A DNA stretch of 64,000 nt from Nannocystis punicea (GTDB lineage Bacteria; Myxococcota_A; Polyangia; Nannocystales; Nannocystaceae). The notes below the pieces were generated by a model. The model saw only the letters and a program-made list of their open reading frames with translations, had not been told where the DNA came from and did not search any database. The translations under genes and the position numbers were made by a program. The DNA is taken from assembly GCF_026965555.1 (NCBI RefSeq), contig NZ_CP114040.1:8654001-8718000 (forward strand), in the 5' to 3' direction. Shown here piece by piece: positions 34,816 to 43,604 of the stretch. Position 1 is the first letter of the stretch. The number at the start of each line of letters is the position of its first letter.

Positions 34816-35360
34816 GGCTCGTTCTCCTGTGCGGTGGGTCTTCCTCGCGCGCCCGGTCGGCCGCTGCCGCCCGCCGCAACCGCGCTAACCTGCGCGCTCA
34901 CGCCGGCGTTGCAAACTCGTGCGAATGGAGCGACCCGCCGCGACCACGCGCCACGGCGGCGCCGACGCCCCTCGCGTCCCCGCATCGCGACCGCGGCCGG
35001 CGGCGACCACCCCCGGTCGTCCGCCGTACCCCACAGCGAACTCACCCGTTCGCCGCTCGCGACCGGGCCCGGGCTCGCGGCGACGACGCACGCGGTCCGC
35101 CTCGCTAGCCGACTGTTCACCCGCGAATGTTCACAGTCCCCGGCGGTCGCGGCCATGCGCGGCGAGAGACCAGGCGCTCACCGGGGGACAAGAGTACTGC
35201 ACGGACGTGCATCGCCTGCGCGCTCTGCCCCCAAGCCGAGCACCGAGCAGCTCGCGGACCCGGACCACATCGACGCGATCGTCATGAAGGTGACCCCGAG
35301 CACGGCTCGAGCCTCGCGCCGCACGGACGCGGCCGGATCACCGGCGTGTCGAAGCACGGC

Positions 35361-35416
35361 CGCCACGGGCTCGCAGGCGACGACGGCGTCTCCGTCGCGC
35401 CTGCGAGCCCGTGGCG
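35361..35416. other. Long near-perfect hairpin
   Basis: The 19 bp arm CGCCACGGGCTCGCAGGCG (35361-35379) pairs perfectly with 35398-35416. Inside it a second 6 bp stem (CGACGG/CCGTCG) closes a 5-base loop (CGTCT), with only one bulged A. The total is a 25 bp stem in 56 bases. It is not followed by a T-run on either strand, so a simple intrinsic terminator is doubtful; a structured RNA or a protein/recombination site is possible. Confidence 0.8.
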
Positions 35417-35428
35417 ACCGCGGCGAAT

Positions 35429-35487
35429 GAGGTGTGACGAGAACGACCTGGCGGCCAGGGCCGCCAGGTCGTCCTGGACATCACCTC
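35429..35487 (-). terminator. Second hairpin, possible terminator of the Fis-like gene
   Basis: ACGACCTGGCGGC (35443-35455) pairs with GCCGCCAGGTCGT (35460-35472) across a CAGG loop. An outer GAGGTG/CACCTC pair (35429-35434 with 35482-35487) encloses it. The hairpin starts 22 bp after the stop codon of the minus-strand Fis-like gene. It could end that transcript, although no T-run follows, or form one RNA structure with the hairpin at 35361-35416. Confidence 0.55.
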
Positions 35488-35494
35488 GGGGTTG

Positions 35495-35719
35495 TCAGCG
35501 GACCAGTCCGGCGCTCGCGTTCACCGCGTCGGACGGGCGACTCGCGTTGCGCGGGGGCCATTCGATCGCCAGCTTGATGATCCGCCGCTTGAGCGCGTGG
35601 CGAGTGATTCCCAGCAATGCGGCGGCGCCGACGATGTTGCCGGCCGAGCTGAGCGCCTCCGCGCACAGGCGTCGTTCGGCCTTCTCGAGGTTGAAGTCGT
35701 CAAGGATGAGTTGGGCCAA
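35495..35719 (-). CDS. Small Fis-type helix-turn-helix protein
   Basis: 74 residues if started at the TTG at 35719, which has GGAGGT just upstream; a longer frame to an ATG at 35890 has no ribosome-binding site and low-complexity extra sequence. Nearly the whole protein is one Fis-type DNA-binding unit: LAQLILDDFNLEKAERRLC, then AALLGITRHALKRRIIKL. It equals the C-terminal domain of an NtrC-type activator standing alone. Such proteins bind and bend DNA or may act as truncated competitors. It is flanked by long non-coding DNA. Confidence 0.65.
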   Translation of the reverse strand: MAQLILDDFNLEKAERRLCAEALSSAGNIVGAAALLGITRHALKRRIIKLAIEWPPRNASRPSDAVNASAGLVR

Positions 35720-36116
35720 TGAAACCTCCGGTTCCGTACTCGCGGGAACGGGCAGAATAATCCCTTCGAGCTTCAGCGGCGAACCGCGACAACTCACGGC
35801 CGCGTGGCTCCCACGATCCGGCCGCGCGGCACGAGATCGCGCATTGCTGTGTGGCCGCCAGCCCCCCGGCGATCGACCTATCCATATCATCAGTCCGATC
35901 GACGACGACTCGATCGAATGACCCGAGTCGGCGCGAGGTAGGTGTCACCGCCCCGCGCGTCCACCCGAGGGCGCCACACGCGCCGCGATCCGAAGCCGTC
36001 CGGCGCGACGCTCAAGGGGTGTCGAGGCCGCAGCTCCGCGACGCCGGTCCGTCCGGCGCGTGCGGGGCCGCGGCCGCGGTTGCCTCGCCGTGCGGCGATT
36101 TCCCTATCGAGCCACC
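35720..36116. other. Intergenic region between the Fis-like and KAS III genes
   Basis: 397 bp separating divergent genes, so it should contain both promoters. Open frames here are shadows. No clear operator or hairpin was seen. Confidence 0.45.
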
Positions 36117-37232
36117 ATGACCTCCGACTATCAGCAGTTGAAAACACGCCGGCCGACCATCGTCGGCGCCGGCGCCTATGTCCCCGAGATTCGCATGTCG
36201 ACCGCTCGGATCGCCGCGATCATCCCCGGGTGGACCCCCGAGCGCATCATCGATCGCACCGGCATCCACGAGCGGCGGTACCTGTGGGACGTCGACGACG
36301 TCACCGGCAAGGCGATCGAGCCGGCCCCGGGCGAGGCGCCGGCCACGGGCGTCGACATGAGCGAGATCGCCCTGCGCAAGGCGCTGCGGATGGCCGGCAT
36401 GCGCTCCGCCGGCCTCGACGCCATCTTCGTCGTCACCTGCACCCCCGACCGCCCGAGCTTCGGCCAGGACGCGATGGCGCTGCACCGCCGGCTCGACTGC
36501 CGCGCCGACTGCTACGCGATGGTGCTCGACAGCGGCTGCGGCGGCACGATGTACGTATTCGACATGGTGGCCAGGATGATCGCCTCCGGCGCGCTCCGGA
36601 CCGCCGCGATCGTCGGCAGCAACTTCAGCTCCTCGATGGTCGATCGCGACCTCTACACGCAATCGGTCCCGCTCGACGGCAGCGACAAGAGCATCGGCGC
36701 CTTCCTGTCGGCCTACGTGTTCGGCGACGGCGCCGGCGCGATCGTCCTCCGGGGCGAGGACGACGACCAGCGCGGCGTGGTCGCCTCGGTCGCCGGCAAC
36801 GAGCACCTCGACCTGGTGCTGCGCCCCGGCGGCGGCGCCCTCCTGCCGCCCCACGCCGCCCGCACCCGGCCGGTCGACCTGGCGTTCGTCGTCAACGGCG
36901 CCCTCGTCCAGCACAGCTACATGCGATGCATGCGGCAGAGCCTCGAGCACGTGCTGGCCCGCGGCCAGGTCGCCGTCGGCGCGGTCTCCCGCTATTACAT
37001 GCACCAGCCCAACCAGCGCCTGCTCGAGCACTTCGCCGAATCGATCGGCCTGCGGCGCGATCAGCTACCGTCGAACGTCGCGCGCAACGGCAACACCTCG
37101 TCGGCCGGGATGCTGATCCTCCTGGCCGAGGACCTCGAGCGCGGCGCCGTCGCGCTCGGCAGCGGCGAGCTGGTCGCCTTCGCGGCGATCGGCGCCGGCG
37201 CGCACCTCGGGGCCCAGCTCGTGCGATTGTGA
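36117..37232 (+). CDS. 3-oxoacyl-ACP synthase III (KAS III)-family protein
   Basis: 371 residues from ATG 36117. Thiolase fold with the KAS III triad: Cys141 in LDSGCGGTMYVFD, His in YYMHQPNQR (about 291) and Asn in VARNGNTSSAGM (about 326). The GAYVPEIRMS and DRTGIHERRY segments near the N-terminus are typical of FabH relatives. FabH starts fatty-acid synthesis; relatives load starters for polyketides or lipid head-to-head condensation. No acyl carrier protein or reductase is adjacent, so a specialised role in secondary lipid synthesis is more likely than housekeeping FabH. Confidence 0.88.
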   Translation: MTSDYQQLKTRRPTIVGAGAYVPEIRMSTARIAAIIPGWTPERIIDRTGIHERRYLWDVDDVTGKAIEPAPGEAPATGVDMSEIALRKALRMAGMRSAGLDAIFVVTCTPDRPSFGQDAMALHRRLDCRADCYAMVLDSGCGGTMYVFDMVARMIASGALRTAAIVGSNFSSSMVDRDLYTQSVPLDGSDKSIGAFLSAYVFGDGAGAIVLRGEDDDQRGVVASVAGNEHLDLVLRPGGGALLPPHAARTRPVDLAFVVNGALVQHSYMRCMRQSLEHVLARGQVAVGAVSRYYMHQPNQRLLEHFAESIGLRRDQLPSNVARNGNTSSAGMLILLAEDLERGAVALGSGELVAFAAIGAGAHLGAQLVRL

Positions 37233-37456
37233 GGCGCGACGCGGCCGCTCCTGTGAACTATGATCATAGCTGCGGCAGGTCGCCACGACGGACATCCCCG
37301 TCGTCTGTCGGCGGCTCCCCGGGCGCCGCGCGGCCCTCCGGCGATTTTGACATCCTCGTCACATCCACACGGCGCTGCGGTGAATTTCATCGGAGCGCCG
37401 CGTCGATGCGTATTCGCGAGCCGACGTGTACGCTCGGAGCGTCCCCTCGCCTCGCC

Positions 37457-38167
37457 ATGCCCGCCTCGATCCTCGTCGTCGAAGATGAGCGCGATCTACG
37501 GTCCGCGATCTGTCACGCGCTGACGCGCGAGGGCTTTCCCCCCCGCACCGCCGACACCGGCGCGCAGGCCCTCTCGCTGGCCCGCAGCGAGCCCGCGCCC
37601 GATCTCGTGCTGCTCGACCTCAACCTCCCGGACATGTCGGGCATCGCCGTGTGCCAGGCCCTCCGCGCCGACCCGAGCACGCGCGCGCTGCCGGTGGTGA
37701 TGCTGAGCGCGCGCGCCGAGGAGATCGATCGCGTGCTCGGCTTCGAGGTCGGCGCCGACGACTACGTGACGAAGCCGTTCAGCATGCGCGAGCTGGTGCT
37801 GCGGATCCGCGCCGTGCTGCGGCGACGAATCCAGCCGTCGGCGGCGAGCGAGCGGGTCACCTGCGGCCGCGTGCGCGTCGACGCCGGCGCCCAGCGTGCC
37901 TGGCTCGACGACCGCGAGCTCGCGCTCACCGCCCTCGAGCTGCGGCTCCTGATCCTCCTCGTGACCCGCCAGGGCCGCGTGCACACCCGCGAGGCGCTGC
38001 TCGCCGAGGTCTGGGGCCTGTCGCCGCACGTCACCACGCGCACCGTCGATACTCACGTCCTCCGCCTGCGCGCCAAGCTCGGCTCCGCCGCCGGCCAGCT
38101 GCAGACGCTGCGCGGCGTCGGCTACCGCTTCGCCCAGGACGAGGGCGGCCCCGCCGACCCGGAGTGA
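37457..38167 (+). CDS. OmpR/PhoB-family response regulator
   Basis: 236 residues. Receiver domain with the acidic pair in VVEDE (residues 9-10), phospho-acceptor Asp54 (LLDLNLPDMSG), LSAR (signalling Ser) and Lys in VTKPF (about 104). The C-terminal winged helix (about 135-230) ends in TRTVDTHVLRLRAKLG and LRGVGYRF, the DNA-recognition and hairpin blocks of the family. It activates or represses promoters when phosphorylated. No histidine kinase gene is beside it, so it is an orphan here. Confidence 0.92.
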   Translation: MPASILVVEDERDLRSAICHALTREGFPPRTADTGAQALSLARSEPAPDLVLLDLNLPDMSGIAVCQALRADPSTRALPVVMLSARAEEIDRVLGFEVGADDYVTKPFSMRELVLRIRAVLRRRIQPSAASERVTCGRVRVDAGAQRAWLDDRELALTALELRLLILLVTRQGRVHTREALLAEVWGLSPHVTTRTVDTHVLRLRAKLGSAAGQLQTLRGVGYRFAQDEGGPADPE

Positions 38168-38292
38168 TCCCGCGCCGTTGCCGGTACGATCGGGTCCGCG
38201 CCTGAATGTACAATGGGGGCGCCCCCGGCTCGCGCAGCGATCCGCGGCCGACGGCAGATCCGCCCACGTGCAGGGCGCCGTCAGGCCGCCCA

Positions 38293-39150
38293 TCAGTGCA
38301 TGACCTGGCGATCGCTGTCGCGCAGGCACGCCTGCAGCGCGTCCTGCAGGTTGCGGTGGCTGATGGATGGAGTGACCTCGACCCCGAGCTTCGTCATCGT
38401 CCGCGCCACCGCCGGGTTGAGCCCCGACAATCGCACCTGCCCGCCGAGCAGCCCGACGGCGCGAATGATGCGATACAGCTGCTCGGCCGTGGTCGTATCG
38501 ACCGCGTCGACGCCCGTCATGTCCATGATCGCGTAGCGAGCCTGCAGGCGCACCACCTCGGAGAGCAGCCGCTCCATGATCGCCGACGCCCGCCCCGACT
38601 TGACCGCCCCCACCAGCGGCAAGGTGATGATGTCGTCCCAGATCTGGATGATCGGCGTCGACAGGGCCCGGCTCGCCTTCTGCTGGCGAGTGACGAGCTC
38701 GAGCCGATGGAGCGCGGTCTCCTCGGCGACCTTGAGCGCGGTGATGTCGCGGACCACCCCGATCGCGCGGATCTTCCCCTTGTGCTCGGCGTCGGGCATC
38801 GAGTCGCCGAACACCTGCCACCAGCGGATCTCGCCCTGGCGGTTGATCACGCGGTACTCGGCGAAGATCGGCTTGCCCGTCATGAAGTGCTCGGCGATCG
38901 CCTTCGACGACTTGGCGACGTCCTCGGGGTGTATCGCGTCCCACCAGCTGCTGGCGATCTGCGGGAAGCTCCCCTCGGGATAGCCGAGGAGCTCGGTGAA
39001 GCGCTCCGAATAATGCACGGGGATGTCGCGGTGGAACGCCTGCTCGGGATCGATGGCCGGGTACTCCCAAATACCGTCGCCGGCGACCGCTATCGCCATT
39101 GCATAGCGCTCGAGAAGACGGCGGATCTCCGTCTCGTCATTCGTCATCAT
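38293..39150 (-). CDS. PAS-STAS (RsbR-like) signalling protein
   Basis: 285 residues; GGAGG lies upstream of ATG 39150. Residues about 18-145 form a PAS fold of the PAS_3 type (ELLGYPEGSFPQIASSWWDAIHPED, then IRAIGVVRDITALK). Residues about 165-275 form a STAS domain with the RsbR signature STPIIQIWDDIITLPLVG and the MDMTGVDAVDTTTAEQL segment, where the phosphorylatable Thr/Ser of stressosome proteins lies. RsbR proteins build stressosomes that release a switch kinase in stress. No RsbT/RsbS-like gene is adjacent; a similar protein is at 40967-42373. Confidence 0.88.
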   Translation of the reverse strand: MMTNDETEIRRLLERYAMAIAVAGDGIWEYPAIDPEQAFHRDIPVHYSERFTELLGYPEGSFPQIASSWWDAIHPEDVAKSSKAIAEHFMTGKPIFAEYRVINRQGEIRWWQVFGDSMPDAEHKGKIRAIGVVRDITALKVAEETALHRLELVTRQQKASRALSTPIIQIWDDIITLPLVGAVKSGRASAIMERLLSEVVRLQARYAIMDMTGVDAVDTTTAEQLYRIIRAVGLLGGQVRLSGLNPAVARTMTKLGVEVTPSISHRNLQDALQACLRDSDRQVMH

Positions 39151-39404
39151 CGTCCCCGTCCTCCGCTCTTCACCCTAGCAGCCGGAGCCGTCGGCGCAAA
39201 GCGATAAGCAGCCGGACCCACCGTTGCAGAACGTCGGTCGCCATGAAGACCGAGCAAAACGCGCGGTTTCACCCGCCCGTCGCAGACGCCCCCACGGCAC
39301 CCGCGCAGCTCCGGGCGCCCGGCGCGCAATTCACCGGTCTCGCCGTCGGTCATCCACCCGTACCCACAGCCGGCGCGGACTCCGCGTCGATGTGACAGCA
39401 GGTT

Positions 39405-39605
39405 TCATACGCCTTGAGGCGTGCTGACGCCGCAGTGTTTGAACCACCCGGGCGCGTCGGCTGGGGTGACGAGAGCCGCAACGGCGGAAATCGCGGCCTT
39501 GAGGAGCGGGACGGTTCGGGCTCCGAGGCCGCGAAGGGCGGTCTTGATTTTCGACCAGGCGAGCTCGATGGGGTTGAGCTCGGGCGATGACGGCAGCTGG
39601 TCGAC
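39405..39605 (-). mobile_element. IS630-family transposase 3' remnant
   Basis: The residues SSPELNPIELAWSKIKTAL hold the final Glu of the DDE triad in the usual LNPIE context, and the rest follows the family to its C-terminus. No terminal inverted repeats or intact copy were found in the window. Confidence 0.75.
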
Positions 39606-39947
39606 GGCATCGAGGCGATGATGACACGACAATCGATGACGATTTTCATGAGAAGCTGTGTCCATTGCTGTCTCTTCGATGCATGCGCGCACGAGCGCCC
39701 GCCACTCGGCGGCGCAGCCTCGAGGACCAACGCGCCCGCGGGCGACACAACCGATCACATGGGGGCAAGCTCCCCGCCGGTCGACCAGCACCTCTCGATA
39801 GGGCTCCGCGCGCGGTGGGAACACCGTGAGGTCGACGCGGCTCTCGTCCTCCTCGTTGACGCCGGTGATGATGGCGGCACGGGTGGTGAGGGCGCCGCCT
39901 TCCAGGTTGGGGTGGTGGTGCACGACGCGACCGATGCTCGGTTTCAT
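39405..39947 (-). pseudogene. Chimeric ORF: KPSxGRxVH small protein joined to IS630 transposase remnant
   Basis: 180 codons from ATG 39947. The first 60 residues (MKPSIGRVVHHHPNLEGG, AAIITGV, DLTVFPP) resemble small phage-type proteins that begin KPSxGRxVHY. The last 65 residues (LPSSPELNPIELAWSKIK, then TPADAPGWFKHCG) are the C-terminal end of an IS630-family DDE transposase. The stretch between is poorly conserved, and the transposase's N-terminal HTH and first catalytic Asp are missing. The simplest reading is that a decayed insertion sequence landed in or beside the small gene. It is unlikely to encode an active transposase. Confidence 0.6.
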
Positions 39948-40158
39948 GGCCGGGCGCGTAGTCGTGCACACCGGGTCTGTCAAGCTGATCAGCCTGCGCG
40001 AGCTGCAGCAGCACAGGGTCGAGCGCGACGTAGCGAGCAGCGCTCAGCGTCGGCCTTGGCGAAGGTCAAGGCCGCCTCGGCGATGCGTGGGTGCCCGGCT
40101 GTTCGAGGGCTCGCGCGGACCCTCGCCAAAACGCGGGTCCGCGGGCATCCTCCCGCGC

Positions 40159-40689
40159 ATGTCGGTCACGATCCACGACTTCACGCAGGGCACTCTCGTC
40201 CCGCTGCTGCACACCCTCTCGTCGCTGCTCGCGCGCGGTGCCGAAAAGCTCGACCCCGCGACGATGGTCGGCCTGCGCCTCGCTCCGGACATGCACCCGC
40301 TGACCCGCCAGGTCCAGTTCGTCTGCTTCCAGGCGGTCGACGCGGCCGCCCGCCTCACCGGCCGCCTCCCGCCGGAGGTCGACACGCCCGAGGAGACGCT
40401 CGCGCAGCTCCAGCGCCGCATCGCTGCCGCGATCGCCACGCTCCGCGAGCTATCCGCCGAGGCCCTCGTCGGCGCCGAGGACCGCCCGGTTCGCCGCCAG
40501 ATCGGCGAGCAGTTCGACCTCGAGATGACCGGCCTGCAGTACCTCCGCGACTTCACGCTCCCCAACTTCTACTTCCACCTGGTCACCACCTACGCGATCC
40601 TCCGCAACCACGGCGTCGACCTCGGCAAGGCCGACTACATGGCCCACATCGCCTACGCCTTGCGCCCGCGCGCCGCGGCGACTGTCTGA
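40159..40689 (+). CDS. DUF1993-family protein (DinB-like fold)
   Basis: 176 residues from ATG 40159. The sequence follows DUF1993: TIHDFTQGTLVPLLHTLSSLL at the start, LAPDMHPLTRQVQF, VDTPEETLAQLQRRI, LPNFYFHLVTTYAILRNHGVDLGKADYMAHI near the end (partial quotes). The family is a four-helix bundle related to DinB, usually metal-binding or thiol-dependent; its function is not established. The stop codon lies in the spacer of a perfect dispersed palindrome (40682-40697). Single-gene unit. Confidence 0.85.
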   Translation: MSVTIHDFTQGTLVPLLHTLSSLLARGAEKLDPATMVGLRLAPDMHPLTRQVQFVCFQAVDAAARLTGRLPPEVDTPEETLAQLQRRIAAAIATLRELSAEALVGAEDRPVRRQIGEQFDLEMTGLQYLRDFTLPNFYFHLVTTYAILRNHGVDLGKADYMAHIAYALRPRAAATV

Positions 40690-40697
40690 AAGGACAG
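40682..40697. repeat. Dispersed palindrome spanning the DUF1993 stop codon
   Basis: CTGTC-TGAAAG-GACAG; the stop TGA (40687-40689) forms the left part of the spacer. Confidence 0.7.
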
Positions 40698-40841
40698 GTC
40701 GGACTCGGCGCCGCGCCGAGGTTGATCGCCCGTCAGGTGAAACCGGCGGCCATCCATTTGAACCCGATCGTCGGCGTCACGTCGGCGATTCGTCGCGCGC
40801 CCCCCGCGGGTACGGCGTCCCGGCGGGCGCCTGCGCGCATG

Positions 40842-40873
40842 ATGTCCCTAGAGACATGTCTTGAGGGACATAT
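40842..40873. repeat. Two overlapping dispersed palindromes
   Basis: ATGTC-CCTAGA-GACAT (40842-40857) overlaps GACATGTC-TTGAGG-GACAT (to 40871), sharing the central GACATGTC. The pair sits about 95 bp upstream of the GAF-PAS-STAS start codon, so it is placed where it could affect that promoter. Confidence 0.7.
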
Positions 40874-40966
40874 ACTCGTACGTCGATGTACGACAGGCGC
40901 GACGTTACGTCGCGGTGGTCCGGGCTCGGGCCGCGTCGTAGTCTGCACGCCGGCGGAGGACGAGCG

Positions 40967-42373
40967 ATGGACGAGCAGCAGCGAGCGGAGGTGACCGATC
41001 GAGTGGCGCGCGTGCACGCCGACCTCATGCGCGCCAAGGACGAGGCCGGGGTCCTGCGCGCGGTCGCCGAGGCGGTCGGGACGTACGCGCCGGCGCTGCT
41101 CGAGCTGTCGTACGTGCACCTCGACGGCGAGCGGCGCCCGCACGAGGTCGAGTTCGTGGCGTGGTGGCGGAGCGGCGAGGTGGGTGAGCACCCGGGCCGC
41201 GGCCAACGGCTGCCGCTCGCCGGCCTGACGCTCGCGGAGCGCTGGACCGCCGCGCGGTCCGAGCCGGTAATCGTGCCCGACATCGCCGACGACCCGCAGG
41301 TGGTCGAGGTGCTGCGCCAGCGCGGCCTATCGTCGCGCGCGCTCGCGCTGCTGCCGCTGTACAGCGAGCGCCACGACGCGTGGCAGGGCGTGCTCGGGAT
41401 CCACTGGGACGCGCCGCGTGTCGCCTCCGCGGACGAGATCTCGCTGTACCACCTGCTCGCCCGCACGGTCGCCGAGGCGATCGCCGGCGAGCGGACGCTC
41501 CGCCAGCTCCGGCGCGCGCTCGCCGAGAACCAGGCGCTGCTCGCCGAGACCCAGCGGGCTCTGCGAGAGACCCGCGCGCAGCAGGAGACGCTGCGCGTGG
41601 TGCTCGACCACCTGCCGATCGGCGTCGAGGTGCTCGACATGCAGACCAACGCGCGCGAGCTCGTCAACCGCGCCGGCCAGGAGATCCTCGGCCTCGGCGG
41701 GCAGAGCGACCGCATCGACGCGACCGCGAACAACGCCTTCCGCCCGGGCGCCGCCGAGCCGATCGCGCTCGAGGACCACCCCGTGGCGCGCACGTTCGCG
41801 GCCGGCGAGACCGTGCGCATGGAGCTGGAGTTCGTGCGCGGCACCGGCGAGCGCGCGCGGCTCGACCTGACGTCGGCGCCGCTGCGCTACCCCGGCGACC
41901 CGGCGCCGCGGGTCGTCCTTCTCTATCAGGACGTCACCGCATCGCGTCGGCTCGAGCTCGAGCGCATGCAGGCGCAGGAGGAGCTGCTGCGCGTGCAGGC
42001 GGCGGCGCTCGCCGAGCGCTCGACACCGCTGATCCCGATCACGCGCGACGTCGTGGTGATGCCGCTGATCGGCACCGTCGACCCCGAGCGCGGCGCGCAG
42101 ATCCTCGCCACGCTGACGCACCTCGGCGGCTCGAACCGCGTGCACGCGGCGATCCTCGACGTCACCGGCGTCTCTTGCCTCGACGCCGCCGCCGCGGACG
42201 CGCTCGTCACCGCGGCCCGCGCGGTCCGGCTGCGCGGCGTGCAGCCGGTGCTGACGGGGATCCAGCCGGCCGTCGCCGCGACGCTCGTCGCGCACGGCGT
42301 CGATCTGTCCGGCGTCCAGGTGTGCGGCACGCTGGAGGACGGCGTCGCGTGGGCGACCCGGGCCCGGCGCTGA
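40967..42373 (+). CDS. GAF-PAS-STAS (RsbR-like) signalling protein
   Basis: 468 residues from ATG 40967, with GGAGG 8 bp upstream. Residues about 10-175 form a GAF-type sensor. A coiled coil (about 175-215, LRRALAENQALLAETQRAL) links it to a PAS domain (about 215-335, LDHLPIGVEVLDM). Residues about 350-465 are a STAS domain with STPLIPITRDVVVMPLIGTVD and ILDVTGVSCLDAAAADAL. In classical RsbR proteins the phosphorylated residue lies near this DVTGV position. It shares the RsbR pattern with the protein at 38293-39150, and the two could join one stressosome-like particle. Confidence 0.88.
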   Translation: MDEQQRAEVTDRVARVHADLMRAKDEAGVLRAVAEAVGTYAPALLELSYVHLDGERRPHEVEFVAWWRSGEVGEHPGRGQRLPLAGLTLAERWTAARSEPVIVPDIADDPQVVEVLRQRGLSSRALALLPLYSERHDAWQGVLGIHWDAPRVASADEISLYHLLARTVAEAIAGERTLRQLRRALAENQALLAETQRALRETRAQQETLRVVLDHLPIGVEVLDMQTNARELVNRAGQEILGLGGQSDRIDATANNAFRPGAAEPIALEDHPVARTFAAGETVRMELEFVRGTGERARLDLTSAPLRYPGDPAPRVVLLYQDVTASRRLELERMQAQEELLRVQAAALAERSTPLIPITRDVVVMPLIGTVDPERGAQILATLTHLGGSNRVHAAILDVTGVSCLDAAAADALVTAARAVRLRGVQPVLTGIQPAVAATLVAHGVDLSGVQVCGTLEDGVAWATRARR

Positions 42374-43604
42374 CCCGTCTCGCGCTCGAGCGGTTCGAAG
42401 AGGAAACCCCTCAGAACACTCCGAAACCCGCGATGCGACGTCGCGCGAGAACTGGCGTATGGCCGCTCGGGCGCGGACCCGTAAAACAAAGAATTGTCGT
42501 TTCCTGCAATTGAACCGTGCGTCGAGGCACAAATCCGATGGGCGGCTCGACCGGCCGAAGCACGATTTCACAGCAGGAGTCACTCATGTCGCGCGCGAGA
42601 CCGGGATTGAACAAGGGAATTGGGGGTCTGAACATTCGTCCTCTGTGGTCGCCCCGGCAGCGCAGACACCGCCCGCACCAGTTCGCTTCTTGCTCTTCTT
42701 CGTTCATCGACATTCCTCCGCCGACGAGGCTCCGGCTGCCCTCAATTCACGTCACGACGGGGCACGGCGAGCATGTACGAACCTGCGTCACCACCAGGCG
42801 GCGGAAGAGCACGATGCAAGAGGCCATCGACGGTCGCTCGCCCGACCGCCAAGCACTGCGGTATCCGTGGGCTCAAGTCAGATGAAACCTGCAGTGAGTC
42901 TCCAGCATCACGCTTTCCCACGCTCCCACCTTCCCCCGCTGTGTCGGCGCGCAAGCGACGAAGCCAATGATGGTAGCACGCGTTGTCATGCCATTCTCCG
43001 GCGCCTCGAGCACGGAGGTTCGACGCCACAATCGCATTATCACCGCGAACAATCGGCCGTGTACTCGAATGGCCGTCGAAGCATATCGCCTGCAGATCGA
43101 CGGGCGTGAGATCCGGCGCCATGCGTGCTCGGCCGGGCGGCGGCTCGACCCTCGACCTGGCCCATCGGACCGGTTGCGATCAACGACCCTCACCGGCTCC
43201 CCGCGCACCTGCTCGTCGGCGTCCCCCGCCTCGTGCGCGCTGCCCCGGCCCCCGCTCGCCGCCGACGTCCTCATGGCCCGCGTCCTGGTCGCCGATCGCT
43301 TCTCGAGGATGGACGAGCCCGCCGACCTCGCCTCTGCGCCCTCATGACCGCCGTCCACCATGCACTGTGGTGAGTCGTCCCGGGGACCGCCGCAGGGCGA
43401 TTGCCGGACCCGGTTCCGCGAGACCCCGATCGCGCCACGTCCTTCTCACCAAAGCGAGGCCAAGCGGCCTCGCATCGAGGTGTCCGAGGCCCCGAGCGAA
43501 ACATGTTTCTCCGCATTGAGGGCCGTTCGGAGCGGCCCCGTCACGCCGCCGTCGCGACGCGCTCCTCTTGCCCTCGCCCGCGCTCTGGCCTATAGCGGCT
43601 GACG
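42374..43604. other. Long stretch with little coding evidence
   Basis: About 1.2 kb between the STAS gene and the wall-hydrolase gene, with visibly less GC-biased codon positions than its neighbours. Overlapping frames occur on both strands; only the small minus-strand frame at 42411-42707 has a good ribosome-binding site. No IS ends or hairpins were noticed. Confidence 0.4.
42411..42707 (-). CDS. Possible small Cys-rich protein
   Basis: 98 residues from ATG 42707, with GGAGG 8 bp upstream. The N-terminus is acidic and then cysteine-rich (MNEEEQEANWCGRCLRC, later DSCCEIV). No family recognised. The arrangement could suit a small peptide precursor, but codon usage is unlike neighbouring genes and the frame may be chance. 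Confidence 0.25.
   Translation of the reverse strand: MNEEEQEANWCGRCLRCRGDHRGRMFRPPIPLFNPGLARDMSDSCCEIVLRPVEPPIGFVPRRTVQLQETTILCFTGPRPSGHTPVLARRRIAGFGVF

Larger units (their letters stand above)
34816..35494. other. Long non-coding stretch with two strong hairpins
   Basis: 679 bp between the dehydrogenase start and the Fis-like gene end. Open frames here overlap each other and resemble nothing. The right part holds two long stem-loops (35361-35416 and 35443-35472), described separately. The left 500 bp shows no gene or repeat I can support. Confidence 0.5.

Noticed and set aside
35127..35921. 264-codon plus-strand frame over the hairpin region
   Set aside because: It overlaps the Fis-like gene in antisense and both hairpins; no family resemblance or ribosome-binding site.
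37621..37645. GGACATGTCGGGC as another copy of the dispersed palindrome
   Set aside because: It encodes the conserved LPDMSG of a receiver domain and does not show the 6 bp-spaced arms.
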